DNA of 64,000 nucleotides from Vicinamibacterales bacterium (GCA_030680175.1 JAUXWO010000030.1:154956-218955), one strand, 5' to 3'. Counted from the first letter of the stretch, positions 45,882 to 57,045 are shown. The notes: generated by a model not told the origin, from the letters alone. Program-made: numbers and translations.

Positions 45882-46721
45882 ATGACCATGGTCGAGGCCG
45901 CTCCCGTCATCAGCGATCGCGAACTGACGGCGATCATCAAGCTGGTGTACGACAAGAGCGGGATCACGCTGCACGACGGCAAGAAGGCGCTGGTGGTGGC
46001 GCGGCTGCAGAAGCGGCTGCGCGCCGGCGGCTTCCGGTCGTTTGGCGACTACCTGCGCGTCGTCGAGACGGATCCGAGCGGCGAGGAGCTGACGGGGCTC
46101 CTCGACGCGATGGCCACCAATCACACGAGCTTCTTCCGCGAGGCGCAGCACTTCGAGATCCTCCGCGACCGTGTGCTGCCCGAGTGGCGCGCGCGGGGCG
46201 GCGCGGGCTTCGAGATGTGGAGCGCGGCGTGCTCGAGCGGCGAGGAGCCGTACACGCTCGGCATGACCCTGGCCGACACGATGACCGAGGCCGAGATCGG
46301 GCGGGCGCGCATTCTCGCCTCCGACATGTCGACCAAGGCCCTCGGGAAGGCGCGGCCGGGCGTCTATCCGATGGAGCGTGTGGCCGATCTGCCGCGCGAG
46401 GTGCTGCGGCGGCACTTCGAGAAGGGCCTGGGCGCGCAGGCCGGACTGGCGCGCGTCGGGGCTCATGTGCGGCGGCTGGTCACGTTCGAGCAGCGCAACC
46501 TCCTGGAGGTGGGCGATGTCGGGCGCCGGTTCGATGTCATCTTCTGCCGGAACGTGATGATCTACTTCGACCGCGCGGTCCAGCAACGCGTCGTCAGCAT
46601 GCTGGAGCGCCATCTGGCGCCCCGCGGCTACCTCTTCATCTCGCACTCCGAAAGCCTGAACGGGGTGGCACACGGCCTGCAGTGGGTGGCGCCCGCCGTC
46701 TACATGCGGAGGCCGGCGTGA
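45882..46721 (+). CDS. cheR: Chemotaxis protein methyltransferase CheR
   Basis: TNHTSFFREAQHFEILRD...WSAACSSGEEPYTLGMTLAD...FDVIFCRNVMIYFDRAVQQRVV. Confidence 0.96.
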   Translation: MTMVEAAPVISDRELTAIIKLVYDKSGITLHDGKKALVVARLQKRLRAGGFRSFGDYLRVVETDPSGEELTGLLDAMATNHTSFFREAQHFEILRDRVLPEWRARGGAGFEMWSAACSSGEEPYTLGMTLADTMTEAEIGRARILASDMSTKALGKARPGVYPMERVADLPREVLRRHFEKGLGAQAGLARVGAHVRRLVTFEQRNLLEVGDVGRRFDVIFCRNVMIYFDRAVQQRVVSMLERHLAPRGYLFISHSESLNGVAHGLQWVAPAVYMRRPA

Positions 46722-47278
46722 CGGTGCCCGCGCTCGCCCTGCCGCCGCGCCCTGGCCTGCCCGGCCCCGGCGGGACGCCCGCCGCCGTCGGCCGCCGGCT
46801 GGTGGTCGGGATCGGCGAGTACGCCGTGTCGAACGGCGCGCAGGACATGGTGGTGACGCATGCCCTCGGGAGCTGTGTTGCCGTCTGCGTCCATGATCCC
46901 GTGGCGCGCGTCTCGGGCCTCATCCACGTCCTGCTGCCTGAATCGAAGATCAACCCGCAGCGGGCCCTGGAGCAGCCGGGGGCGTTTGCCGACTGCGGCG
47001 TGCCGCTGCTCGTGCAGACGGCCGAGCGGTACGGCCTGCAGCGGCGCCGCGCCGTCGTGTCACTGGCGGGCGGCGCCGAGGTCGCGAACGCGATCGGCGC
47101 CTCGTCGTTCAACATCGGCCGGCGCAACATCCTGGCCGTGAAGAACATGCTGTGGAAGCTCGGCGTGCTCATCAAGGGGGAGTCGGTCGGCGGCTCACAG
47201 GTCCGGACCGTGCACATGGCGGTCGGCACGGGACGTGTGCAGATCGTATCGGGGGCGGCGGTCATCGCCGAGTTCTAA
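46718..47278 (+). CDS. cheD: Chemoreceptor glutamine deamidase CheD
   Basis: THALGSCVAVCVHDPVARVSGLIHVLLPE; GGAEVANAIGASSFNIGRRN. Confidence 0.93.
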   Translation: MTVPALALPPRPGLPGPGGTPAAVGRRLVVGIGEYAVSNGAQDMVVTHALGSCVAVCVHDPVARVSGLIHVLLPESKINPQRALEQPGAFADCGVPLLVQTAERYGLQRRRAVVSLAGGAEVANAIGASSFNIGRRNILAVKNMLWKLGVLIKGESVGGSQVRTVHMAVGTGRVQIVSGAAVIAEF

Positions 47279-47300
47279 GGAAGAGTGGAGAGAGGCCGTC

Positions 47301-47714
47301 ATGCCTGACACCAGCGTCGCTGGCGCCGTACGACCGTTGAGCATCCTGATCGTGGACGACTCCGCGATGATGCGCGCCATGATCAAACGGGTGGCCGGAC
47401 TGGCCGATGTGCCGATTGGCGCCGTCTACGAGGCCGCGAACGGGGCCGAGGCCATCCAGGTGCTCGAGACCCAGACGATTCACGCGCTCTTCACGGACAT
47501 CAACATGCCCGTGATGACGGGCACGGAACTGCTCCGCGAGATCGAGCGGCGCGGCCAGTGGCCAGACCTCGTCCGCGTGATCATCTCCACCGACGGATCG
47601 GCGGCCCGTCGCGAGGAGGTCAGCGACCTGCACGTGAAGTGCTATGTCGAGAAGCCGTTCCGGCCGGAGGTGATGCGCGATGTCCTCACAGATCTTACCG
47701 CTGCTGGACAGTAG
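47301..47714 (+). CDS. cheY: CheY-like response regulator
   Basis: ILIVDDSAMMRAMIKRV...ALFTDINMPVMTGTELL...VEKPFRPEVMRDVL. Confidence 0.92.
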   Translation: MPDTSVAGAVRPLSILIVDDSAMMRAMIKRVAGLADVPIGAVYEAANGAEAIQVLETQTIHALFTDINMPVMTGTELLREIERRGQWPDLVRVIISTDGSAARREEVSDLHVKCYVEKPFRPEVMRDVLTDLTAAGQ

Positions 47715-48162
47715 CGACGTGCTGGCCGGGGCGCTCACCGACGTCGCCGAGCGGAGCCTGTTCGCGTTCGTCGACCCGCAGCCGGCCGACCTCTTTGCCG
47801 AGCGCTGCGGCGGCGAGTCCACCTGGCTGTGCGCCGAGGTGGGCTTCCGCGGCGAGCACGACGGCGTCATGCGCTGCGCCCTGCCGGCGGACGTGGCACA
47901 GGAGTGCTTCGCCGCGTTCCTCGGCGGGCCGGACGAGGCGGCCGGCGACGCGCCGATCTTCGACATGGTGGGGGAGCTGGCGAACATGATCTGCGGCACG
48001 TGGCTGACACGCACGTATCCCGACCAGGTCTACAACCTGAGCCACCCGGACGTGGCGCGGATGCCGGCCGGATGGGGGCCGGTGGCCTACCTCGGGGACC
48101 GGGCGGTGCGCGCCACGCTCAACGACCGCCCCGTGGCGATCTGGCTGGCGGCCGCCTCCTAA
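47680..48162 (+). CDS. CheX/CheC-like chemotaxis phosphatase domain protein
   Basis: Weak CheX-like helix IFDMVGELANMICGTWLTR; position inside che cluster. Confidence 0.65.
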   Translation: MSSQILPLLDSSDVLAGALTDVAERSLFAFVDPQPADLFAERCGGESTWLCAEVGFRGEHDGVMRCALPADVAQECFAAFLGGPDEAAGDAPIFDMVGELANMICGTWLTRTYPDQVYNLSHPDVARMPAGWGPVAYLGDRAVRATLNDRPVAIWLAAAS

Positions 48163-48177
48163 CAAACAGGACCCACC

Positions 48178-49248
48178 ATGCCCCTGTCCCGTCCGCCTAC
48201 CCGTGTGCTGATCGTCGACGACTCGGCGATCGTCCGGAAGATGATCGGCGACGCCCTGCGCGGCGAGCCCGATATCGAGGTCGTGGGCGGCGCTGCCGAT
48301 CCCTTCATCGCGCGCGACATGATCCTGCAGCACCGGCCGGACCTCGTCACGCTCGACATCGAGATGCCGCGCATGGACGGGCTCACGTTCCTGCGCAAGC
48401 TGATGCAGCATCACCCGATGCCCGTGATCATCGTCAGCTCCGTGACGAAGTCCGGATCGGCGGCGAGCGTCGAGGCGCTGCGCGCGGGCGCCGTGGACGT
48501 GATCCCGAAGCCGGGCGGGCCGTCGAGTGTCGGCCAGGTCACCGAGCGCCTGAAGGAGCGCATCCGCAGCCTGCGCGCGACGCCGCATCTGCGGCTGGCC
48601 CGGCAGGTCGAGCCGTCCGCGGCCCCCGCTCCCGTGGCGAGCGGCCGCCGCGCGCAGGGACTGCTGCTGATCGGCGCCTCCACGGGCGGGCCGCAGGCCA
48701 TCGAGGCCGTCCTGACGCGGCTGCCGGCCGACATCCCCCCGACGCTCATCGTGCAGCACATGCCGGCCAACTTCACGGCGGCGTTCGCCGGACGCTTGAA
48801 CACGGTGTGCCCGATGCGCGTGATCGAGGCGCAGGGCGGCGAGACGCTCGAGCGTGGCACCGCGTACATCGCGCCCGGCGACCACCATCTGCTGGTCGAG
48901 CGGATGGGCGTCCAACTGCGGACGGTGCTGCGGCAGGGGCCGCCCGTGCACCATCAGCGCCCCGCGGTGGACGTGCTGTTCCACTCGGCCGCGCGGCTGC
49001 AGGGCGTGCCGAGGGTGGCCGTGGTCCTGACCGGGATGGGCGCGGATGGCGCCGACGGGTTGCTCGCGCTCCGGCAGGCGGGCGCCGAGACGATCGCCGA
49101 GGACGAACACTCGTGCGTGGTCTTCGGCATGCCGAAGGAGGCCATCGCGCGCGGGGGCGCCGCCCATGTGGCCACGCTGCTGCGCATGCCCGGGCTGATC
49201 TACGAGTGCTTCGACACCGTGGGCCGCCCGTCGAGACGGGCAGGCTAG
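48178..49248 (+). CDS. cheB: Protein-glutamate methylesterase CheB
   Basis: VLIVDDSAIVRKMIGDALR; LLIGASTGGPQAIEAVLTRLPADIPPTLIVQHMPANFTAAFAGRL; VVLTGMGADGADGLLALRQAGAETIAEDEHSCVVFGMPKEAI. Confidence 0.97.
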   Translation: MPLSRPPTRVLIVDDSAIVRKMIGDALRGEPDIEVVGGAADPFIARDMILQHRPDLVTLDIEMPRMDGLTFLRKLMQHHPMPVIIVSSVTKSGSAASVEALRAGAVDVIPKPGGPSSVGQVTERLKERIRSLRATPHLRLARQVEPSAAPAPVASGRRAQGLLLIGASTGGPQAIEAVLTRLPADIPPTLIVQHMPANFTAAFAGRLNTVCPMRVIEAQGGETLERGTAYIAPGDHHLLVERMGVQLRTVLRQGPPVHHQRPAVDVLFHSAARLQGVPRVAVVLTGMGADGADGLLALRQAGAETIAEDEHSCVVFGMPKEAIARGGAAHVATLLRMPGLIYECFDTVGRPSRRAG

Positions 49249-49304
49249 AGGCGAGGCGTGGGCGGACGGAGCATCCCGTCCGCCCCCTGACCGCTGGTCT
49301 TCGG

Positions 49305-49904
49305 CTACCCGCGCGGCGCGAAGTGCGTGCTGGCCGCGCCGTCGGACTGCCACGCCAGGCGCGGGTGGGCGCCGTCGACGTTCTCCACGAAGTCCACCCA
49401 CTCGCCGCCGGGGTTCTCCCGCGTGGAGACCCGCATCTTGTCGCCGACGATCTCGTGCACGCTGAACCCCTGCTGCTCGAGGAACGGCTTCACATACTGC
49501 CTGGCGAACTGCTCGGCCCCGGCCTTGGTGTGCCACATCGTGCCGGCGCCCTGTTCCTCGGCGCGCCGGGTCGCCTCGGCGAACGCATACTTGGCGCTCT
49601 TCGTGACGTCGCGGTTGGCCGCGGCCTGGTTGAAGTCGAAGCCGCCGTACGCGTAGCCGCCGCCCCGGCCGGCGAGGAGGCCCGTCTCGGCGCTCGCGAC
49701 CTGGTAGCCCTGCGCGACGCCCGCACCCGACCCGGCGGTGGCCGTCGCGGAGGCCGCGCCGTCCTTCCCGAGCGAGCCGAGGAACGTGGTCAGGAACCCC
49801 GTGAACTCCTGCGTCGTCAGCTGGCCGTCACGGTTGGTGTCGAATTTCTGGACGAGCTGACGCGCCAGTTCCTGGATCGGATTGCCGTTGGAGATCGTGT
49901 TCAT
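49305..49904 (-). CDS. EF-hand-type calcium-binding protein, 199 aa
   Basis: QLVQKFDTNRDGQLTTQEFTGFL single EF-hand loop; novel C-terminal half. Confidence 0.75.
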   Translation of the reverse strand: MNTISNGNPIQELARQLVQKFDTNRDGQLTTQEFTGFLTTFLGSLGKDGAASATATAGSGAGVAQGYQVASAETGLLAGRGGGYAYGGFDFNQAAANRDVTKSAKYAFAEATRRAEEQGAGTMWHTKAGAEQFARQYVKPFLEQQGFSVHEIVGDKMRVSTRENPGGEWVDFVENVDGAHPRLAWQSDGAASTHFAPRG

Positions 49905-49946
49905 CGCGGTCTACAGCCTCTGAAGTGTTGCCGGGTCGTTGCCGTC

Positions 49947-52610
49947 TCACGAAGGGGGGAGCAAGCCCGGTGCCAGCAGCTGCCGCACCGTCTCGATGAG
50001 GGCGCCGGGCGAGTAGGGCTTCTGGATGAAGCTCGTGCCCGGCAGGCTCCCGACCTGGCTGACGACCTCCTGCTCGCCGTAGCCCGTCGTCACGATCACG
50101 GGCAGGTCCGGACGGATCTTGCGCATCTCGACGAGGGCCGTGGCGCCGTTCATGCGCGGCATGGTCATGTCGAGCAGCACGATCGCGAAGCGCCCGGGGT
50201 ACGCGAGCAACTGATCGACGCCGTCGCGTCCGTCGACGGCCATCACCACCTGGAATCCCGCGTGCTCCAGGATGGACCCCGCCACCTCGCGCACCGCCTC
50301 CTCGTCGTCCACCACGAGGGCGACGCCGTCGGTCCGCCAGTCGGGGAGCGCGGCGGGGGCGGCGGGGGCGGTCTGCGCACTCGCGGGGGCGGCCAGCGCC
50401 GGGAAGTACACCTGGAAGCTCGTCCCCTCGCCGGGCTGCGTGTCGATCCGGATCGCCCCGCGGTGGCCGCGGACAATCCCGAGCACCGCCGCCAGGCCGA
50501 GGCCTCGGCCGGTGAACTTGGTGGTGAAGAACGGGTCGAAGATCCGCGCGAGCGTCTCGCGCGTCATGCCGCTGCCCGAGTCGCGCACCTCGACGAAGAC
50601 GTACTCCCCGGCCGGCAGTTCCTCGCGCAGGTACGTCTCGGCGAAGAACGTCCGGTCCGCGTGCACGGTGCCGGTGCGCAACGAGATGGTCCCCGCCTCC
50701 GCCCCGAGCGCATCCGAGGCGTTCGTGATGAGGTTCATCACGACCTGCCGCAGCTGGCTCGGGTCGCCGCTGATGAGCGGCAGGCTGGCGGCGCACTGGA
50801 ACCGTACGAGGGCGCTCTTGGCCACCGCCGTGTGGAGCAGGTGGCCCATCTCCTCGACCAGGCGCGACAGGTCGAGCGGCTGCACGACGAAGCGCCCGCG
50901 TCCGGAGTACGCCAGCATCTGGTTGGTGAGTTCCGAGGCCCGCAGGGCGGCCGTCTCGATGTGGTGCAGGCGGGCAGCCGCCGGCGAGCCCGAGGGCAGT
51001 TCCATCAGCGCGAGGCCCGCGTGGCCCATGATCCCCACGAGCAGGTTGTTGAAGTCGTGCGCGATGCCACCGGCCAGCACGCCGAGGCTCTCGAGCTTCT
51101 GCACGTGCGTCATGTGCGTCTCGAGCCGGAGGCGCTCGGTCTCGGCCTGCACCCGGTCCGTGGAGGCGCCGATGACGTTCGCCACGGCCTGCAGGAAGTG
51201 CACGTCGTCGCGGCTGAAGGCACGGCGCTCGCGCGTGTAGACGGCGAGGATGCCGAACGGGCGGCCGCTGCCGTGAATCACGACGGCCACGAGGCCATGG
51301 ATGTCCATGGCGTCCAGCATGGGATCCGGACCGATGGCGTCGTCGGCCTCGAGGTCTTCGACGACGAGCGGGCGGCCGCTGGCGAGCGGAAGGGCGGCGT
51401 GCGATCCGCGCCGGGCCGGGATCGCGAGGACGTCAATCGCCTCGTCGGGCCAGCCGACCGCGGCGCGCAGGACGAACTCGTCGGCTTCCGCGCCGTGCTC
51501 GAGGACGGCGGCGAGCGGCACGTCCAGCGTGTGGGCCACCAGCGCCGCCGCCTGGTCGAGGATCAGCCGCACGTCGATCCCGGCCAGCGCGCGCTGGCCG
51601 AGCGCGGCGACCGCGGCCTGCTGTCGCGCCCGGCCGCGCAGTTCGGCCTCCACGCGCTTGATGGGGCCGATGTCGTACGCGACGACCAGCGTGCCGACCC
51701 GGGCCCCATGGGGATTGCGCAGCGCGCTGATGGTGGCCGCGACGAGCAGGGGCTCGCCGCGCGCGGACGTCAGGCTGAACTCCGCGCGGAAGCGCTCGCC
51801 GTCCGCGTGCAGCCGCCGCGCCGTGTCCTCGAACTCGGGGTGCAGGAGGCGGCCCTGCAGGAGATGATCGACGCGCTGGCCAATGGCCGCCACGGCGTTG
51901 ACCCCGGAGAGCTGCTCCGCGCCGCCGTTCCAGCTGGTCACCACGCCCTCGCCATCCAGCGTGAGGATGGCCTCGTCGACCTGCTCGAGCACCGAGGCCT
52001 GGAAGTGCGTATGCGCCTCGGCCTCGTGCCGGTCCGTCACGTTGACCATGACGCCGACCGCCTCACGCGAGCCGTCGGCGGCCGCGATGGTCGAGACGAT
52101 GTCGCGGACCCAGAGATAGCGCCCGTCCGCCGCGCGGAGGCGGTACTCGAAGGTGTGCGGCTCGCCCTTGGCCGCGGCCTCCTCACAGAACGCCGGGGCC
52201 CAGGCGCGATCGTCCGGGTGCATGAGGCCCACCCAGAAGTCCGGTTCCTCAATCCACCGCGACACCGGGTAGCCGAGCAGCGCCTCCGCCTCGTGGCTCA
52301 CGAACGTGAAGCGCAGCGTGCCGGGGTGGCCCTTCCAGAAGATCACGCCGATCGATTCGACGAGGGGCCGGTAGAGCTGCTCGACCTCGGCGAGCGCGCG
52401 CGTCCGCGACTCGAGCTGCCGCCGCAGGAGGCCGCAATGCACGAGCGCCGCGGTCATGACGAGGGCCAGCAGCGCGAAGGCGCCGGCCAGCCACCAGCCG
52501 GGCTCGCCGGCCCAGGGACCGGGCGCGGCGGCCAAGACACGGGTCGACGCCCCCAGCGACAGCAGCAGGGTCAGAGCGGCGGTTGGGCGTACGAGGATCG
52601 GCGTTGACAC
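49947..52610 (-). CDS. Membrane-anchored PAS/GAF hybrid sensor histidine kinase with C-terminal REC
   Basis: GGIAHDFNNLLVGIMGHAGLAL; DSGSGMTRETLARIFDPFFTTKFTGRGLGLAAVLGIV; VALVVDDEEAVREVAGSILEHAGF. Confidence 0.95.
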   Translation of the reverse strand: MSTPILVRPTAALTLLLSLGASTRVLAAAPGPWAGEPGWWLAGAFALLALVMTAALVHCGLLRRQLESRTRALAEVEQLYRPLVESIGVIFWKGHPGTLRFTFVSHEAEALLGYPVSRWIEEPDFWVGLMHPDDRAWAPAFCEEAAAKGEPHTFEYRLRAADGRYLWVRDIVSTIAAADGSREAVGVMVNVTDRHEAEAHTHFQASVLEQVDEAILTLDGEGVVTSWNGGAEQLSGVNAVAAIGQRVDHLLQGRLLHPEFEDTARRLHADGERFRAEFSLTSARGEPLLVAATISALRNPHGARVGTLVVAYDIGPIKRVEAELRGRARQQAAVAALGQRALAGIDVRLILDQAAALVAHTLDVPLAAVLEHGAEADEFVLRAAVGWPDEAIDVLAIPARRGSHAALPLASGRPLVVEDLEADDAIGPDPMLDAMDIHGLVAVVIHGSGRPFGILAVYTRERRAFSRDDVHFLQAVANVIGASTDRVQAETERLRLETHMTHVQKLESLGVLAGGIAHDFNNLLVGIMGHAGLALMELPSGSPAAARLHHIETAALRASELTNQMLAYSGRGRFVVQPLDLSRLVEEMGHLLHTAVAKSALVRFQCAASLPLISGDPSQLRQVVMNLITNASDALGAEAGTISLRTGTVHADRTFFAETYLREELPAGEYVFVEVRDSGSGMTRETLARIFDPFFTTKFTGRGLGLAAVLGIVRGHRGAIRIDTQPGEGTSFQVYFPALAAPASAQTAPAAPAALPDWRTDGVALVVDDEEAVREVAGSILEHAGFQVVMAVDGRDGVDQLLAYPGRFAIVLLDMTMPRMNGATALVEMRKIRPDLPVIVTTGYGEQEVVSQVGSLPGTSFIQKPYSPGALIETVRQLLAPGLLPPS

Positions 52611-52766
52611 AGATGCGTCCGGGGGACCGGTATCGCAAGTTCGATGCCGGGCTGAATTGTGCCAGATTCCATTGCCACCTGTCGCGTTTTGCCGTTCAGG
52701 CGCGGGGGCAAGTGTCGGCAGAGTGACACCGGCCAGTCCCGAAGGCCGCCGTGCGCGGCCGGTACG

Positions 52767-52932
52767 CTAGTCCCCTGGCAACGTGATGCCTCGCACAATT
52801 CCCGGGCGGGGCATCCCGGCTGGCGGCGTTGCTCATCGCTCACATATGCGCAATATGCTCGCTCTTCGCGCCTTGCCATCCGGGCGCCGCGCTCCGGGAC
52901 TTGTGCAAGGCATCACGCTTCCAGGGGACTAG
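52767..52932. mobile_element. Family B MITE-like element (166 bp), copy 2, opposite orientation with ~60 bp internal extension
   Basis: CTAGTCCCCTGGcAACGTGATGCCTcGCACAAtTCCCGG ... inverted copy ... GGGGACTAG. Confidence 0.82.
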
Positions 52933-53863
52933 CTGGAGGGAGGCTCAACCTGGTCACCGAGCATCAGCGCGACGTGGACCGACTCAATCAGCGTGTCGCA
53001 GGAGACCCAGTCGGTCAGCGCCGGGGTGGAGACGACGGCGAAACCGACGCCGAGATCCCGGGCCGAGGAGCTGGCCGCGCTCAGCAGGGGCATCTGCGGA
53101 TCCGGGACCGGGCAGGCCACGATCAGGCGGCGCGGCGGGATGGGCAGCCGGCCGATGACATCGAAGGCGTGATGCGCGCCCCCCCATGTGTCATCCGACG
53201 CGGCCGTGAGGATGAGGGCGTCGAGCGCCGGCGGAGGGATGGCGGGGGAGGCGGGGACGTCGAAGGGCGCCCGCGCCACGACGCGGTCGCCGTCCCGCTC
53301 GATGGCGCAGACATCGTGGCCGCCGGTCGCGAGGAAGGCGGCGAGCGCGCGGCCGGGCCTCTGGTCAGCACCGGCGATGCCGACGCGCAGGCGGGGCCGG
53401 TCCGCAAACCGGCGATGCCGGTCGAGGTCCGCCTGCGTGCGCTGGTGGCGGAAGGCAAACAGGCGGGCGAGGCGGCGTGCCACCGCGCGGCCCGCGATCC
53501 AATCCGACACGGGGTGCAGAGGCAGTCGCAGGTCCACCTGGTCGTGCAGGGTGCTGTGCGCCGGGCCGAGCGGTGCGAACTGATGCACGTGCCGCCAGCG
53601 GGCGAACGGGCCGCGCACCTGGACATCCACGAACTGCCGGTCCTGCACGTAGCCCTCGTGCCGGGCCAGCCACGTGATCGCGAGCGGCCCTTGCCGGACG
53701 GACATCTCGAGTTCGTCGCCGTCGACGATCGTGCCGCGGCGCGCCCGCACCGTCACGTCGTCCCACGGCGGGACGAGGCGCTCGAACGCGCCGGGACGCG
53801 CGTGCCAGCGGAAGACCTCTTCCACGGGATGGTCGAAGGTGGCCGAGAAGGTGAGGCGCGGCA

Positions 53864-53864
<1 letters not shown>
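52929..53864 (-). CDS. SRPBCC-like N-terminus + degenerate TIGR01777/YfcH-like Rossmann domain
   Basis: FSATFDHPVEEVFRWHARPGAFERLVPPWDDV...ITWLARHEGYVQDRQFVDVQVRGPFARWRHVHQF; RVGIAGADQRPGRALAAFLATGGHDV. Confidence 0.75.
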
Positions 53865-55327
<1,463 letters not shown>

Positions 55328-55431
55328 AGGGGGCGGTGCGGTATCATCGGGAGACGCGCCTGCCCCGTTCGTAGGACGCCCGTCCGGGCGGCCGGGGTCC
55401 AGGGCGCCCCCGTTTACGACAAGGAGCCGAG

Positions 55432-55857
55432 ATGATCGTCCAGCAGTACCCCGAGCAGTTCATCGCCCCCATGCGCGCCGAGTTGACCCGCGTGGGCTTC
55501 GCCGAGTTGCGGACACCGGACGCCGTGGATGCCGCCGTGGCGCAGTCCGGGACGACGATGATCGTGGTGAACTCGGTGTGCGGGTGCGCGGCGGGCCGCG
55601 CGCGGCCCGGCGTCGCGCTCGCGTTGCAGCACGGGACCCGGCCCGCGCATCTTGGTACCGTCTTCGCCGGCGGCGACATCGAGGCCACCGCGCAGGCACG
55701 CAGCCACTTCGCGCCCTACCCGCCCTCGTCGCCCTCGATCGCGCTGCTCAAGGACGGCCAGGTCGTGTTCATGCTGGAGCGCCGCCAGATCGAGAACCAG
55801 TCGGCCGAAGGCATCGCCGCCGCCCTGACGGCCGCGTTCGACGAACACTGCAAGTAG
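55432..55857 (+). CDS. BrxA/BrxB-family bacilliredoxin (YphP/YqiW)
   Basis: TTMIVVNSVCGCAAGRARPGVALALQH; SPSIALLKDGQVVFMLERRQIE. Confidence 0.92.
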   Translation: MIVQQYPEQFIAPMRAELTRVGFAELRTPDAVDAAVAQSGTTMIVVNSVCGCAAGRARPGVALALQHGTRPAHLGTVFAGGDIEATAQARSHFAPYPPSSPSIALLKDGQVVFMLERRQIENQSAEGIAAALTAAFDEHCK

Positions 55858-55863
55858 GATCGG

Positions 55864-55885
55864 TCTCCCCCGCAGCCGGGGGAGA
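55864..55885. terminator. Intrinsic-type hairpin between convergent genes
   Basis: TCTCCCCCG-CAGC-CGGGGGAGA, 9-bp stem. Confidence 0.7.
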
Positions 55886-55948
55886 TCACCAGATCCAAGA
55901 TCCCCAGATCCAGATCTCACATCACCACATCACGAGATCACCAGCTTC
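55883..55948. repeat. Low-complexity AGATC/ATCACCA-rich spacer between convergent genes
   Basis: agatcaccagatccaagatccccagatccagatctcacatcaccacatcacgagatcaccag. Confidence 0.6.
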
Positions 55949-55950
55949 CC

Positions 55951-56970
55951 CTAGCCTCCCTTGGTATGCATCTCCCAATGGGGGTTGCGGCGCAGGGCTG
56001 AGGCGGGGATGAGCGTCGTGCGGTCGCCGAGGGCCAGCCGCTGCTCGGCGCCGCGATCGGACCGCGCCGTCCAGATCCGCGTGATGTAGCCGGCGAGCGC
56101 GGCCGCGTCGTCGCCCGCGCGCACCGGCGCGCGCAGGTCGTGACCGGCCGCGGCATACAGGCACAGATAGAACATGCCGTCGGCGGTCAGGCGCGCGCGG
56201 TCGCAGTCCGCGCAGAACGGCGCCGTGGTCGACGCGATGATGCCGAAGACGGTGCCGTCCTCGAGGCGGTACCGATCGGCGGGGGCGGAGCTGGTCTCGT
56301 CGAGCGGCGTCACGGGACCGTAGTGCGCCGCGATCGAAGCGAGCATCTCCTGCCGCGAGACGACCTGGCCCGGGCTCCAGTGCGTGGCGCCGCCGACGTC
56401 CATGTACTCGATGAACCGCACCTCGGCGCCGCGCGCCCGCGCGAACGCCACCATCGGCACCAGCTCGTCGTCGTTCACCCCGCGGATGACGACGGTGTCG
56501 ATCTTGAAGCCAGGGAAGACCGCCGCCGCGGCGTCGAGGCCGGCCAGCACGCGGTCGAGTTCGTCGAAGCGGGCGAGGCGCCTGAACCGATCGCGCTGCA
56601 GCGTGTCGAGGCTCACCGTGAGCCGGTGCAGGCCCGCGCGGTGCAGGTCCGCGGCCGCCGCGGCGAGAAGCACGCCGTTGGTCGTCATCGCGAGGTCGCG
56701 GAGCCGGGGCTTGTGCGCCAGCCGCTCGACGAGCGCGGGGAGGTCCTTGCGCAGCAGCGGCTCGCCGCCGGTCAGCCGCACCTTGTCGACGCCGAGGTCC
56801 AGGAACACGTCGACGAGCCGGTCGACCTCTTCGAAGTGCAGGAGGTCCTCGCGCGGCAGCCAGACGTAGTCCTGCTCGGGCATGCAGTACTGGCAGCGCA
56901 GGTTGCACCGGTCGGTCACCGACACCCGGAGGTTGCGGAGGGGCCGGGCGTGCTGGTCGAGCGGGGACAT
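55951..56970 (-). CDS. moaA: GTP 3',8-cyclase MoaA (radical SAM)
   Basis: LRVSVTDRCNLRCQYCMPE; KVRLTGGEPLLRKDL; ASTTAPFCADCDRARLTADG. Confidence 0.96.
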   Translation of the reverse strand: MSPLDQHARPLRNLRVSVTDRCNLRCQYCMPEQDYVWLPREDLLHFEEVDRLVDVFLDLGVDKVRLTGGEPLLRKDLPALVERLAHKPRLRDLAMTTNGVLLAAAAADLHRAGLHRLTVSLDTLQRDRFRRLARFDELDRVLAGLDAAAAVFPGFKIDTVVIRGVNDDELVPMVAFARARGAEVRFIEYMDVGGATHWSPGQVVSRQEMLASIAAHYGPVTPLDETSSAPADRYRLEDGTVFGIIASTTAPFCADCDRARLTADGMFYLCLYAAAGHDLRAPVRAGDDAAALAGYITRIWTARSDRGAEQRLALGDRTTLIPASALRRNPHWEMHTKGG

Positions 56971-57045
56971 CCCCACAGTATAGGCCGTGGCACGCTGCGC
57001 CCTGCCGGACGGTAAACCAAATCCCACCTCAGGCGTAGTTCAGGC

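Noticed and set aside
47829-52607. 1592-aa plus-strand ORF
   Set aside because: Low-complexity Arg/Ala/Gly-rich shadow frame over CheB and the hybrid kinase, which have clear homology-type motifs.
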